From Acidimicrobiia bacterium (GTDB lineage Bacteria; Actinomycetota; Acidimicrobiia; Acidimicrobiales; JANYDT01), in assembly GCA_025359845.1 (NCBI GenBank), contig JANYDT010000235.1:1-37377 (forward strand): a stretch of DNA of 37,377 nucleotides, read 5' to 3'. Position 1 is the stretch's first letter. Each line of letters begins with the position of its first letter. The notes beneath the pieces were generated by a model. The model did not search any database. It saw only the letters and a program-made list of their open reading frames with translations, and had not been told where the DNA came from. A program made the position numbers and the translations under genes. Shown one piece after another: positions 18,764-27,196 of this stretch.

Positions 18764-19589
18764 TGATTCCGGGCCCTCCCGGCCTGACGCCGAACTCGAC
18801 GAAATGCTCGGCGCGTACGCACTCGATGCCATTGACGCGGACGAGCGTAAAGAAATCGAGTCTTATCTCGAGCGATCGCCCCGAGCCCGAGCCGAAGTCA
18901 ACGCTCATCACGAGGTTGCGTCCTTCCTCGGCAAAATTGGGGGTGAGGCTCCGAGGGCGCTTTGGGAGCGCATCGAGCCGCTGCTGCTCCGTGGCGTCGC
19001 GGGGGCCGACGCCGCGGTTGCGCCACCGTTACGGATGAGCTTTGGGGCTGAACCTGCCTTTAACCCGGCCGATCGAGAGCCGAGCATGAATCGGCCCCCC
19101 TCCGGTGGGGATTCGATCAGTCGCCCGCGGTCGGTGCGCGTGAAGTGGTGGGCGGGCGCTCTCGCCACCGCCGCCGCCATAGTGGCTGTTCTCGGCGTCA
19201 CAGTGGCCCGTCAGAATCGCCGGCTGAATCGAGTTTCGCAACAGTCCTTTCAAGCGACGCGGGTCAATGAGATTCTCGCGTCCAAGGGCGCGCGCGAGGC
19301 CGCCCTCGATTCGATCGACGGTCGGATTCACGTAAAGGTCGTTATCGCCCGCAACGGTGAGGCCTACGTCCTCGGGTCGCAGCTCCCTACCCTCCTCGCC
19401 GGCCATACGTACCAGTTATGGGGCGTCCAGGGTGACAAGGTGCTGTCGCTCGCGATTCTCGGTCGGGGATTCTCCGTACTCCCGTTCACCGCTGACGAAG
19501 CATGGGCACGGCTGGCCATCACGCAAGAGGACGCGCCGGGCGTGATCAGCTCGACCCATCAGCCGGTGGTCGCCGGACAGCTCGTTTGA
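18750..19589 (+). CDS. Membrane anti-sigma factor (RskA-like)
   Basis: A 279-residue single-pass anti-sigma factor. The cytosolic N-terminal domain (LGAYALDAIDADERKEIESYL) resembles the helical sigma-binding region of RskA-type proteins but lacks clear zinc ligands. A Pro/Ser-rich linker leads to one transmembrane helix (WWAGALATAAAIVAVLGVTV). An extracytosolic domain with GHTYQLWGVQGDKVLSLAIL is typical of RskA C-terminal domains. I chose ATG 18750 because GAAGG lies eight bases upstream, rather than the TTG at 18744. It overlaps the sigma gene. Release probably involves proteolysis, as in the family. Confidence 0.9.
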   Translation: MARASDSGPSRPDAELDEMLGAYALDAIDADERKEIESYLERSPRARAEVNAHHEVASFLGKIGGEAPRALWERIEPLLLRGVAGADAAVAPPLRMSFGAEPAFNPADREPSMNRPPSGGDSISRPRSVRVKWWAGALATAAAIVAVLGVTVARQNRRLNRVSQQSFQATRVNEILASKGAREAALDSIDGRIHVKVVIARNGEAYVLGSQLPTLLAGHTYQLWGVQGDKVLSLAILGRGFSVLPFTADEAWARLAITQEDAPGVISSTHQPVVAGQLV

Positions 19590-19644
19590 CTTATCTAGAA
19601 CTTTTGATCCGGCGCGCGCCGAAGGGTGAGCTACCTTCGCCGCG

Positions 19645-20205
19645 GTGTCGCGCATCGCCGTAGTCATCCCTGTCAAGGCCTTTTCGAAAGCTAAGGGCCG
19701 ACTGTCGACGGTACTGGACAGGCGTGAGCGCGATGCGCTGGCTCGAACGCTGGCCAGCAATGTCATCGCAGCGGCCGCGCCGCTGTCGGTCATTGTGGTC
19801 ACGAACGACGAAGACGTTCGGATGTGGGCCGCCAAGGTCGGCGCGAAGACGGTGCACGACATCGGAGAGGGATTGAGCGCGGCGGCGCACCAGGGGACCG
19901 TACAGGCCGCTCTGGAAGGGTTTGAGCGAGTGATCGTCGCCCATGCCGACCTTCCGCACGCCAAAGCCCTCGCCTGGATCGGGGAGTTCGACGGGATCAC
20001 ACTGGTGCCTGACCGTCACGGAACTGGGACGAACGTCATCGGGCTCCCCGCCTCGAGTCCTTTTCGATTCACCTATGGAGAGGGTTCGTTCGGCCGTCAT
20101 TGTCGAGAAGCCCGGCGAATCGGCTCGCCTTTTCGAATCGTGCGCGACGCCACGCTGGCGTGGGATGTGGATGTCCCCTCAGATCTCGATACCCTCAAGC
20201 CGTGA
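19645..20205 (+). CDS. cofC: 2-phospho-L-lactate/PEP guanylyltransferase of F420 biosynthesis
   Basis: A 186-residue CofC/FbiD-type nucleotidyltransferase. It activates 2-phospho-L-lactate or phosphoenolpyruvate with GTP to start coenzyme F420 side-chain assembly. The N terminus VIPVKAFSKAKGRLS is the family's nucleotide-binding signature. VIVAHADLPHA, VPDRHGTGTNV and AWDVDVPSDL follow in the expected order. The start is GTG. The PIG-L gene follows nine bases later, so they may be cotranscribed. CofD and CofE genes are not in this window. Confidence 0.9.
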   Translation: MSRIAVVIPVKAFSKAKGRLSTVLDRRERDALARTLASNVIAAAAPLSVIVVTNDEDVRMWAAKVGAKTVHDIGEGLSAAAHQGTVQAALEGFERVIVAHADLPHAKALAWIGEFDGITLVPDRHGTGTNVIGLPASSPFRFTYGEGSFGRHCREARRIGSPFRIVRDATLAWDVDVPSDLDTLKP

Positions 20206-20214
20206 GCCAAAACC

Positions 20215-20991
20215 ATGAGTGTTCCTGAGTCGTACGCTCCATCGGTTCGCCGTCGCGTGAGCATCAACCTCGACGTGCCCGGCCGAGCATTGGCGATCGG
20301 TGCCCATCCCGATGACATCGAGTTCGGATGCGGGGCCACCTTGGCCAAGTGGGCGCGAGCCGGCTGCGAGGTCAGCCATCTCGTGTGCACGGATGGATCG
20401 AAAGGCACCTGGGACCCCGACCGCGATACGGCCGACTTGATCGCGACGCGCCAGCGCGAACAGAGGGCCGCGGCCGTCGTCGTGGGTGGTGCGAATGAGC
20501 GGGTCGTTTTTCTGGGTTGGCCCGACGGCGAGCTGGAGTCGGGCCTTCGTCAACGTTGGGAAGTGGCCTATTGGATACGCCAGTTTCGCCCCGACGTCGT
20601 GCTGGGCCACGATCCATGGCGGCGCTATCGAATCCATCCCGATCATCGCAACGCCGGGTTCTTGACCACCGACGCGATAGTGGCCGCCCGTGACCCGAAG
20701 TTCTTTCCGGAACAGCGAATCGCGCCCCATCGCCCCAACGTGTTGTTGCTGTGGGAGGCGGAGGAACCCGACCACGTCGAGGAGGTCACCGACACAATGC
20801 CAGCCAAATTCGCGGCACTCCTCGAACATCGCAGCCAGTTCCGCTCGACGATGAGGATCGAGCCGGACGCAGCGATGGCCGACGCCGAATTCGATCGCTT
20901 TCGCCAGCGCCTCGACGACCAAGCGTCGGTGGCCGGCGAACTCGCGGGCTTGACTCGAGGCGAGGCATTCAAGATCGTGCTCGACTTGTAG
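20215..20991 (+). CDS. PIG-L (LmbE-like) deacetylase
   Basis: A 258-residue zinc-dependent deacetylase. HPDD is at residues 31-34 (AIGAHPDDIEFGCG), and HPDH later in the chain supplies the third metal ligand. The family hydrolyses N-acetyl groups of glucosaminyl compounds. It differs from the 929-1717 copy in its longer N terminus and in other segments, so it is a divergent paralogue. It follows cofC by nine bases and ends before a strong terminator hairpin. The substrate is unknown. Confidence 0.9.
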   Translation: MSVPESYAPSVRRRVSINLDVPGRALAIGAHPDDIEFGCGATLAKWARAGCEVSHLVCTDGSKGTWDPDRDTADLIATRQREQRAAAVVVGGANERVVFLGWPDGELESGLRQRWEVAYWIRQFRPDVVLGHDPWRRYRIHPDHRNAGFLTTDAIVAARDPKFFPEQRIAPHRPNVLLLWEAEEPDHVEEVTDTMPAKFAALLEHRSQFRSTMRIEPDAAMADAEFDRFRQRLDDQASVAGELAGLTRGEAFKIVLDL

Positions 20992-21003
20992 AACCTGAAA
21001 GCG

Positions 21004-21044
21004 AGCAAGGGCCGGACCGCGCCTGGCGCGGTCCGGCCCTTGCT
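21004..21044. terminator. Strong bidirectional terminator hairpin
   Basis: A perfect 18-base stem, 21004-21021 paired with 21027-21044, encloses a five-base loop. It separates the convergent PIG-L and H1-like genes. The long GC-rich stem supports bidirectional transcription termination. A U tract is absent, as in many actinobacterial terminators. Confidence 0.85.
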
Positions 21045-21052
21045 GTCAGAAA

Positions 21053-21451
21053 CTACTTCGCCTTCTTGGCGGCTTTTCTGGGGGCTGCCGCTTTTTTGGC
21101 TACCGTCTTTTTGGGTGCGGCCGCTGTCTTAGGGGCCGCAGCTCGCTTGGCGACGGCTCGCTTCGGGGCTGTGGCTTTTTTGGCGACGGCCTTTCTCGGG
21201 GCCGCCGCTTTTTTGGCGGTGACGGCTTTCTTGGCTACCGCCTTTTTGGCTACGGCCTTTTTGGCCGAGAGGGCTTTTTTGGGCGCCGCGGCACTGTTAG
21301 TGGCTGTGGCCTTCTTCGATGCCGCGGCCTTCCTCGGCACGGCAACCTTTTTCGATGCCGCGGCCTTCCGCGGGGCCGCGACCTTCTTTGCGGCGACGGC
21401 CTTTTTCAGCCCTCCGGCCTTCCTCGGGGCGTCGGCCTTCTTCGTGGCCAT
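21053..21451 (-). CDS. Histone-H1-like Lys/Ala-rich protein
   Basis: A 132-residue protein made almost wholly of Lys, Ala, Pro, Arg and Val (KKAVAKKAVAKKAV, repeated AAAPRKA units). It resembles histone H1 tails and the C-terminal tails of mycobacterial HupB. It probably binds DNA nonspecifically and compacts the nucleoid (inference from composition). The ATG follows the HU stop by two bases, so the pair is cotranscribed. The terminator at 21004-21044 lies just after it. The extreme composition makes homology searches unreliable. A composition-driven spurious ORF is unlikely given the tight spacing and full-length Lys/Ala periodicity. Confidence 0.8.
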   Translation of the reverse strand: MATKKADAPRKAGGLKKAVAAKKVAAPRKAAASKKVAVPRKAAASKKATATNSAAAPKKALSAKKAVAKKAVAKKAVTAKKAAAPRKAVAKKATAPKRAVAKRAAAPKTAAAPKKTVAKKAAAPRKAAKKAK

Positions 21452-21453
21452 CG

Positions 21454-21831
21454 CTACTTAACCTTCTTGGCAGGGGCCTTGCCCGGCTTGGCCGCAACCG
21501 ACTTGGCGACCGGCTTGGCTGTGGCCTTTGCGGGAGCGGCCTTCGCGGCCTTGCCCTTGGAATTCACCGTCGCCTTGAAGGAGGAACCGGCAGTGAACTT
21601 CGGGGCCTTGCTGGCCGCGATTTTTATGGATTCGCCCGTTTGCGGGTTGCGGCCGATGCGGGCCTTTCGCTCGGTAAGGCTGAAAGTGCCGAATCCGGGG
21701 ATGGTCACTTTCTCGCCCTTTCGGACGATTGCTTCGATCTCACTGATGACCGAGTTGATTACTCTTTCGGTATCAGCCTTCGACGTTCCTGCGGCACTTG
21801 CAGTTGCTTCGATCAGCTCTGTCTTGTTCAC
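21454..21831 (-). CDS. HU family DNA-binding protein with Lys/Ala-rich tail
   Basis: A 125-residue nucleoid protein. Residues 1-90 are a standard HU fold ([40 protein letters not shown]). Residues 91-125 are a Lys/Ala/Pro tail like that of actinobacterial HupB. It binds and bends DNA as a dimer. The start is GTG at 21831 with AGGAGG six bases upstream, which decides against the longer form. The H1-like gene follows after two bases. The tail and the H1-like neighbour share composition. Confidence 0.93.
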   Translation of the reverse strand: MNKTELIEATASAAGTSKADTERVINSVISEIEAIVRKGEKVTIPGFGTFSLTERKARIGRNPQTGESIKIAASKAPKFTAGSSFKATVNSKGKAAKAAPAKATAKPVAKSVAAKPGKAPAKKVK

Positions 21832-21947
21832 CCGCGACCTCCTGGCGCTTGACGATTGGGTCGCCACATGAAAGAGCATGTAGAAGCGAAAATCAAGCAT
21901 TACCCTGTGTTTTCGGGGTTGTGAGGGTTGCTCCAAAGTTGGTGAAA

Positions 21948-21979
21948 CCTCACGATGGCGTATGTGAGCCATCGTGGGG
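21948..21979. promoter_or_regulatory. Hairpin in HU/AhpD-like divergent region
   Basis: A 12-base stem (21948-21959 with 21968-21979, core CACGATGGC/GCCATCGTG, one G-T wobble) with an eight-base loop lies between the HU gene and the AhpD-like gene. It could act in the HU promoter region or in the leader of the AhpD-like gene. The function is unknown. Confidence 0.4.
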
Positions 21980-22106
21980 CTTCGCGTCGTTTCAGAAATT
22001 TCGAGAATATTTACGCGCTGCGGCTGTTCACGGTGCAACAGAGCCGATTGTGCAGGGTTTGCCGTACGCGGCCAATGCGGCGATCGTTTCCGATACGGTC
22101 TCGGGT

Positions 22107-22679
22107 ATGCATGATGATCCCGACATCAGTTGGTACCCGATCCCCGATGATGAAGACCTTCCTGACGATCTCGGGAAGCTCTTCGGAAAGGCCCGTCAGA
22201 ACCTCGGTTTTGTTCCCAATGTGTTCCGCGCGTTCGCCTACCGACCGGATCGGATGCGCGCGTGGTTCTCTCATTTCAAACAACTCCACGTTCCTACCGC
22301 CAATCTTTCGGCCGCCGACCGAGAAATGATCGCGGTTGTCGTCTCGATGGCGAACGGGTGTCTCTACTGTTTGGTGGCCCACGGTCAAGCGTTGCGGGAA
22401 GCGCTCGCTGATCCTGTTCTCGCTGATCGCATCACTCTCGATTGGCGCCGCGCCGGGCTCGATGAGCGCCGAACGGCGATCTGCGAGTACGTCGAGACCA
22501 TAACGAAGTCACCGGTTTCGACATCGCGGGATGACATCGATCGTTTGATGGCCTTGGGCCTCACGCAGGAAGAGGTGTGGGATGTCGCAGAGATCGCCGC
22601 GATGTACAACTTCACCAACCGACTGGCCATGGCCACGGGGCAAATCCCCAACCGGGAGTACCACGCCCTCAACCGATAA
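22107..22679 (+). CDS. Peroxidase-related AhpD/carboxymuconolactone-decarboxylase-like protein
   Basis: A 190-residue protein of the AhpD-like fold. The redox motif is [10 protein letters not shown] (C85, C88, H92), preceded by conserved helices ([19 protein letters not shown]) and followed by [17 protein letters not shown]. Family members act as alkylhydroperoxidase partners or small-molecule redox enzymes in the cytosol. I chose ATG 22107 because the family begins about there; no strong ribosome-binding site is visible, so the start is less certain. Its 3' end overlaps the convergent carboxypeptidase gene by 11 bases. Confidence 0.85.
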   Translation: MHDDPDISWYPIPDDEDLPDDLGKLFGKARQNLGFVPNVFRAFAYRPDRMRAWFSHFKQLHVPTANLSAADREMIAVVVSMANGCLYCLVAHGQALREALADPVLADRITLDWRRAGLDERRTAICEYVETITKSPVSTSRDDIDRLMALGLTQEEVWDVAEIAAMYNFTNRLAMATGQIPNREYHALNR

Positions 22680-24276
22680 AGCCGGCCACTGACGCTATGG
22701 CTTGGTCGATCAACACCCGTCCGTTCGGCACGTTGTTGAGCAAGATTGCGAACGTAAAGGTGCGTCCGGAGGCGGTCATTCCGTAGCCCGCGATCGTATG
22801 AACGTAGTCGAGAGTTCCAGTCTTGGCCCAGACCCGTTTGTCGGCCGGCGTCGCGCACAAACGGCTTCGCAGCGTTCCATCGCCGCACGCCACCGAAAGG
22901 CTCGCACGCATGGCACCGCTGACCGGTGATCGGTCGATGAGACGCAACCAGGCCACGAGTTGGCGGGCCGTCGCGCGATCGTTGGCCGACAGCCCGGACC
23001 CGTCGGCCTGGATTGGCGCTCGGAGGTCCGCCTCGCCGAAAGTTGCGCCGATCCTTTGCACCCCACGCGTCGTCGATCCGCCCCCTACAGCCCGCAGAAT
23101 CTGCTCGGCGTAGGTGTTCTCAGAGTCCTTGAGCATCTTGGCCACGAGGTCACCTAGACCACGTGAGGAGTGGGAGGCAATTGTCACAGCCGAGTCGGTG
23201 GCGACGCCACGGCGAGTGCCGCCCGTGATCTCGACACCGGCTTTCGTGAGCGCATTGCGAATGAGCGCGAGGTTGGCCAGATCGGGGTCGGCGAGGGTGG
23301 CAGAGTCGGCTCGATGATTGCCGGCGATCATGAACGACGAAAGCAACCCGACCTCGAAAGGCGTGAACTTGTCTTTCCAGCCGGGATTCTTCGTTGCCGC
23401 GTCGAACCCACGGTCATCGAGGACGAGGTCACCTGAGACCGACTTCACCGAGGCTGCCACGTCGACCGCCAACGCCCCCACATCCGCTTGGGTGAGGCTC
23501 GGATCGCCGGCGCCCCGAACGATGAGGTCGCCGCGGACCGTTCCGACGACCGGCGCGGTGGACGCCCATACCGAGGTGACAAATCGGTGGTCCGGTCCGA
23601 GGCGCAGCAACGCCGCCCCTCCGGTGGTGATCTTGATGACCGACGCGGGCGGCAGGGCGGTGTCGGCGTTGCGCTCGTATACGGGGCCCAAGCCTTCCAT
23701 GTTGACCAGTGCGGACCGGGTACCCGCACCCGTGCCCAGGGCGGCATCGAGAGCCACTCGCAGCTGCGTGAGGGTCGCCGCCGCAGGGGCGGCCGTGGGG
23801 GTTGCGGCGGTCGGGGTGGCGCGGCGCGTCGTCGACGGCAGTCGTGAGGAAGCCGTCGTCGACGCCAGTCGTGACGAAGTCGTAATAGATGGCGCGGTCG
23901 CCGTGGTTGGCGCAGTCGCGGGGACGGTGGCTGGGAGCAGGACCGTGCTGTCGGTGATCGTGGTCGAGGCCGGGGTGACGATGGGAGGGGCTGAAACGGC
24001 CGTTGGGGTCGTCACGGACGTGCTCGTCTCCACTGGGGTCTTCTCAGGAACCGCGCCGTTGGTCGTAGGGACCGCCACCGTGGATGGGTTGACGGGGCTG
24101 GAGAGTGTCGTCGCGGATGTCGTTGCGACTGTCGGAATGGCGATCGTCGCAACTGTCACTTGAGCCTCTACAGCGCTGGAGCAGGTCACCGTAAGGATGG
24201 CCGCGGTCACGTACGCCGTTGCCACCCGTATTCGCCGAGATGCAGTGCGACGGCCGAGCTCGAGAAGGCGTCGCAC
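22669..24276 (-). CDS. D-alanyl-D-alanine carboxypeptidase/endopeptidase (PBP4, S13 family)
   Basis: A 535-residue secreted PBP4-type peptidase that trims peptidoglycan stem peptides or crosslinks. The N-terminal hydrophobic stretch (residues about 16-38) acts as a signal or anchor. A Thr/Ala/Pro-rich linker (about 40-170) with repeats such as [16 protein letters not shown] follows. The catalytic domain has SVIK (S212, K215), the SEN motif (385-387), [10 protein letters not shown] and KTG (485-487). All active-site elements are present. The start is GTG at 24276. XseB is encoded about 40 bases upstream on the same strand. Confidence 0.92.
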   Translation of the reverse strand: MRRLLELGRRTASRRIRVATAYVTAAILTVTCSSAVEAQVTVATIAIPTVATTSATTLSSPVNPSTVAVPTTNGAVPEKTPVETSTSVTTPTAVSAPPIVTPASTTITDSTVLLPATVPATAPTTATAPSITTSSRLASTTASSRLPSTTRRATPTAATPTAAPAAATLTQLRVALDAALGTGAGTRSALVNMEGLGPVYERNADTALPPASVIKITTGGAALLRLGPDHRFVTSVWASTAPVVGTVRGDLIVRGAGDPSLTQADVGALAVDVAASVKSVSGDLVLDDRGFDAATKNPGWKDKFTPFEVGLLSSFMIAGNHRADSATLADPDLANLALIRNALTKAGVEITGGTRRGVATDSAVTIASHSSRGLGDLVAKMLKDSENTYAEQILRAVGGGSTTRGVQRIGATFGEADLRAPIQADGSGLSANDRATARQLVAWLRLIDRSPVSGAMRASLSVACGDGTLRSRLCATPADKRVWAKTGTLDYVHTIAGYGMTASGRTFTFAILLNNVPNGRVLIDQAIASVAGFIG

Positions 24277-24315
24277 CCTCAGAGTCTGTTCCCTGTTTCC
24301 AGGGAGCCGGCTGGT

Positions 24316-24528
24316 TCAGGCATGGCGGTCAGGAGTCGCGTTGCGCAACTGCTCGAGCCTGGCCGTCACTAGGGTGAGTCGTTCCAGGGCCGTGGCGTGA
24401 AGCGAGCCGGCCCGTTCGTACAACTCCGCGGCGCGCTCGATGCCGAGGTCGGCGCTTTCCATGGCCCGAGCGGTGTCTTCGAGTTCGGTCACCAGCTCCT
24501 CGAATGCCATCTCGTTGAGCGGCTTCAT
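24316..24528 (-). CDS. xseB: Exodeoxyribonuclease VII small subunit
   Basis: A 70-residue helical protein with the family's N-terminal pattern (NEMAFEELVTELEDTARAME) and ELYERAGSLHA. It binds the large subunit to form exonuclease VII, which degrades single-stranded DNA. It overlaps the end of xseA by ATGA (four bases), giving translational coupling. Its length is normal. Confidence 0.93.
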   Translation of the reverse strand: MKPLNEMAFEELVTELEDTARAMESADLGIERAAELYERAGSLHATALERLTLVTARLEQLRNATPDRHA

Positions 24529-25772
24529 GAACTTACTTCGGCCGCAAACGTTCCTTCGGCCACCGTCACGGCAACAACCGTACCCGCGATGAGGTCGCTG
24601 GCGCGTCGTATGACGATCCCGTCGCGGGTGCGGGCGATGGCGTAACCTCGCTGGAGGACACGCATCGGCGAAAGCGATTCGACAGACCGCTGTAAACCAC
24701 TCAGCCGGACCTCGGCCACGGCGATGCGTTGCGGAAGTGCGTTACGCCATGGAACGCGATCGAGCCGAGAGCGCGCATTGGCGACACCGTGGTCGACAGA
24801 ACGCTGCCAATCGATTCGGTCGAGCCGCGCCGCCCAACGTTCGAGGCCCCGGTCGAGAGCCGTGCGCCACGCGATCGCGCTGAGGCGGGCGGCGCTGCGG
24901 TCGCCGCGCCGAGCGAGCCCTTCGGCCGCCCTGTTGGCCGCCGCGTCCAATCGCGCCACGAGCGCGACGCGGTCGGGGACGACCATCGCGGCGGCGATGG
25001 ATGGCGTGCCGGCGCGATGGTCGGCCACCTCGTCGCAGAGGGGCCGGTCCTCTTCGTGACCAATGGCCACCACGACCGGTTTGGAGCACGCGGCCACGAC
25101 CCGACACAACGTTTCGTCACTGAAGGGCAGAAGCTGAGTGGCGTCGCCGCCACCGCGCGCCAGAAGGATGATGTCGATCTCCGGCTTACGCTCAAGCCAG
25201 CGCACGGCCTCGGCGATTGCTTCGGAGGCTCCTGGTCCCGAGACGGTGACCTCCGCGAACAGAACGGGAAGGCCGCGGAAACGGGAGGCCACCACCGACT
25301 CGATGTCTTTGCGGACCGCGGCTTCGTGGCCGCAAACGACACCGATGGAAGTCGGAAGCAACGGTAGAGGTCGGCGGGGCCGGTCGAGCAGACCGTCGGC
25401 GCGCATTCGTTCGCGGGCGGCGGCGATGGCGGCGGCGATCGCTCCCGCGCCGACGGGAACGACCTCGATGGCCTCGAAGCTCACGGCGCCACGGTCCATC
25501 TGCCATTGCACGGTTCCTGTTACCGCCACCCGCTCGCCTTCGACTATGCGGGCCATCTTGGCTCGATTGGCGGCCACACTCACATTGATTTGGGCGGCTC
25601 GGTCCTTCAAGACGAAATAGATCCGCCCGGTCTTGCCGCTCGTCGGGCGATGGATCTCGCCCTCGACCATGACCCGCCCCACCTCACCCATACGTCGGGC
25701 GAGTTCGGTGGCCAAGCGAATGAGCGAAAGTTGTCGGACGGTGGGCGTACTGAAGGGCAGTTCTTGATTCAC
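24525..25772 (-). CDS. xseA: Exodeoxyribonuclease VII large subunit
   Basis: A 415-residue XseA. It has the N-terminal OB-fold (residues about 10-100, VEGEIHRPTSGKTGRIYFVLKD split in two) and the catalytic domain with IGVVCGHEAAVRKDI, ARGGGDATQLLPFSDE and GHEEDRPLCDEVADHRAGTPS. It degrades single-stranded DNA from both ends with XseB. The usual RGGGSxEDL element reads RGGGDATQL here, a departure worth noting. The radical SAM gene ends 14 bases upstream on the same strand. The coupled xseB follows. Confidence 0.93.
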   Translation of the reverse strand: MNQELPFSTPTVRQLSLIRLATELARRMGEVGRVMVEGEIHRPTSGKTGRIYFVLKDRAAQINVSVAANRAKMARIVEGERVAVTGTVQWQMDRGAVSFEAIEVVPVGAGAIAAAIAAARERMRADGLLDRPRRPLPLLPTSIGVVCGHEAAVRKDIESVVASRFRGLPVLFAEVTVSGPGASEAIAEAVRWLERKPEIDIILLARGGGDATQLLPFSDETLCRVVAACSKPVVVAIGHEEDRPLCDEVADHRAGTPSIAAAMVVPDRVALVARLDAAANRAAEGLARRGDRSAARLSAIAWRTALDRGLERWAARLDRIDWQRSVDHGVANARSRLDRVPWRNALPQRIAVAEVRLSGLQRSVESLSPMRVLQRGYAIARTRDGIVIRRASDLIAGTVVAVTVAEGTFAAEVSS

Positions 25773-25785
25773 TCCGCGATCCTGC

Positions 25786-27153
25786 TCACTGGTGCGCCGG
25801 GCCGTCCTGCTCAGTCAGTCCGGATCGACCGGCAGATGCATCGCGAATCTGTGAAGCCATTGGTTCGGCGCAACAAAACCATGTCTCGGTCATCCGCGGA
25901 CGGACCCGTGGCACCGAGACGGGAGCGGCAATGGCCAACCCTGCGACGTCGTGAACGGCAGCCCGCATGTTGTCGAAAGTCACGTGGTTCGGCTCGGTTT
26001 CGATCGCCGCCTTCTCGGCCATTATGGCCAACTCCACGGCCAGTTCATCGAGGATCGCAATGTGCGCAGTCCACGGAAATGCGAGAGCGGAAGGGTCATA
26101 GGTTTCGAGGCGCCCTTGCTCGTGCAATCGATCGGCGACCAACGAACCCTTCGGCACCAACAACCGAATTCCGTATTGAACGGGATCGATGCTCGCCACC
26201 AAATCGTGGTCGGCGACGAATGCGAAAAGGTCGACGATGTGATCGATGGTCGTCCACGGCGTAAAGGGCAGCCATGACGGCCGAACATCGATGCCGGCGC
26301 GACGCAGTATTTCGACGGCCGTCGATTCGTCGGCCGCGCTATGGCCTTTGTCGAGTTCGAGAAGAGTTGCGTCATCAACCGACTCGAACGCACTGATGAC
26401 GAAGGTGCACCCCGAGGCCGCGAATTCGGCGAAACGGTCTCGGTGGCGCAAGACGTGCTCGACCTTGATCGTGGCGTCCCACGTGAGACTCGGATGTCGT
26501 TGGTGCATGGCCGCCACAATGCGTTGCGCGTGACCGGCGGCATTCAAGAAGTCGGGATCTGCGAAGCTCATGTGGCGGGCGCCGAGGCTTACTTGTTCAT
26601 CAATGGACGCCGCCACTGCATCTGCAGAGTTGAGGTGGATGCGTCCGTCATAGGCCACGGGAACCGGGCAGTGACGGCAACGGTGGAGGCAACCGCGGGT
26701 GGCTGCAATGGCTCCGGCGAGGTACTCGCGCCCGTCGGCTGACCGGTACCGGGCGGCCCCGATGAGATCAATCGGAGTGATGTGCAAACCTGAGCCCGGC
26801 GCCGTCGGAGCCTCGCCCCTACTAAGGTTGCCTCGAACCCAAGCCCGCAGCGCGGCCGACTCCTCAGGTCCGAATTGGGCGTCGACCGGAAGTTCGACCA
26901 ACCGGGCGTACAGGCCCGTCGTCGCAATTTCGGCGTGAGGCGCGAGAATTCGTAATTGCGGCAACAATCGCTCGGCCATGCGGGCCGCCGTGTGCATACC
27001 CACGATCACGACGATCGCCTTGACATCGGTGATCCAATCCGGAATGGCTTCGGTGCTCAAATCGACGAGGCGGGCGTCGAGCTGCGCCGCCAAAGAGCGG
27101 GCCTCGATGGGCACGCGACCGAGGTCGTAGAGAGAGAGCACGACGGCGGTCAT
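25786..27153 (-). CDS. CCAEP-tail radical SAM protein
   Basis: A 455-residue radical SAM enzyme. The N-terminal domain (1-110) has a Rossmann/B12-binding-like look. The [4Fe-4S] motif CLHRCRHC (C155, C159, C162) opens the SAM barrel. The C terminus carries WFCCAEPMA (C427, C428, Ala, Glu, Pro). This tail defines a named family of radical SAM (seleno)proteins with CUAEP or CCAEP ends. Here the codons are TGT TGC, so it is the all-cysteine form. I chose ATG 27153; an extension to 27372 would run through the ATP-grasp stop and lacks family features. The ATP-grasp gene is 43 bases upstream. The reaction is unknown. Confidence 0.88.
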   Translation of the reverse strand: MTAVVLSLYDLGRVPIEARSLAAQLDARLVDLSTEAIPDWITDVKAIVVIVGMHTAARMAERLLPQLRILAPHAEIATTGLYARLVELPVDAQFGPEESAALRAWVRGNLSRGEAPTAPGSGLHITPIDLIGAARYRSADGREYLAGAIAATRGCLHRCRHCPVPVAYDGRIHLNSADAVAASIDEQVSLGARHMSFADPDFLNAAGHAQRIVAAMHQRHPSLTWDATIKVEHVLRHRDRFAEFAASGCTFVISAFESVDDATLLELDKGHSAADESTAVEILRRAGIDVRPSWLPFTPWTTIDHIVDLFAFVADHDLVASIDPVQYGIRLLVPKGSLVADRLHEQGRLETYDPSALAFPWTAHIAILDELAVELAIMAEKAAIETEPNHVTFDNMRAAVHDVAGLAIAAPVSVPRVRPRMTETWFCCAEPMASQIRDASAGRSGLTEQDGPAHQ

Positions 27154-27196
27154 CCCCGAAGGGTAGCGCCGCGCTTTCGGTCCGCGCGCGGCGCGA

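Noticed and set aside
20751-21461. Long plus-strand ORF rich in Ala and Phe across the H1-like gene
   Set aside because: It is the antisense shadow of a Lys/Ala-rich gene and crosses the terminator hairpin.
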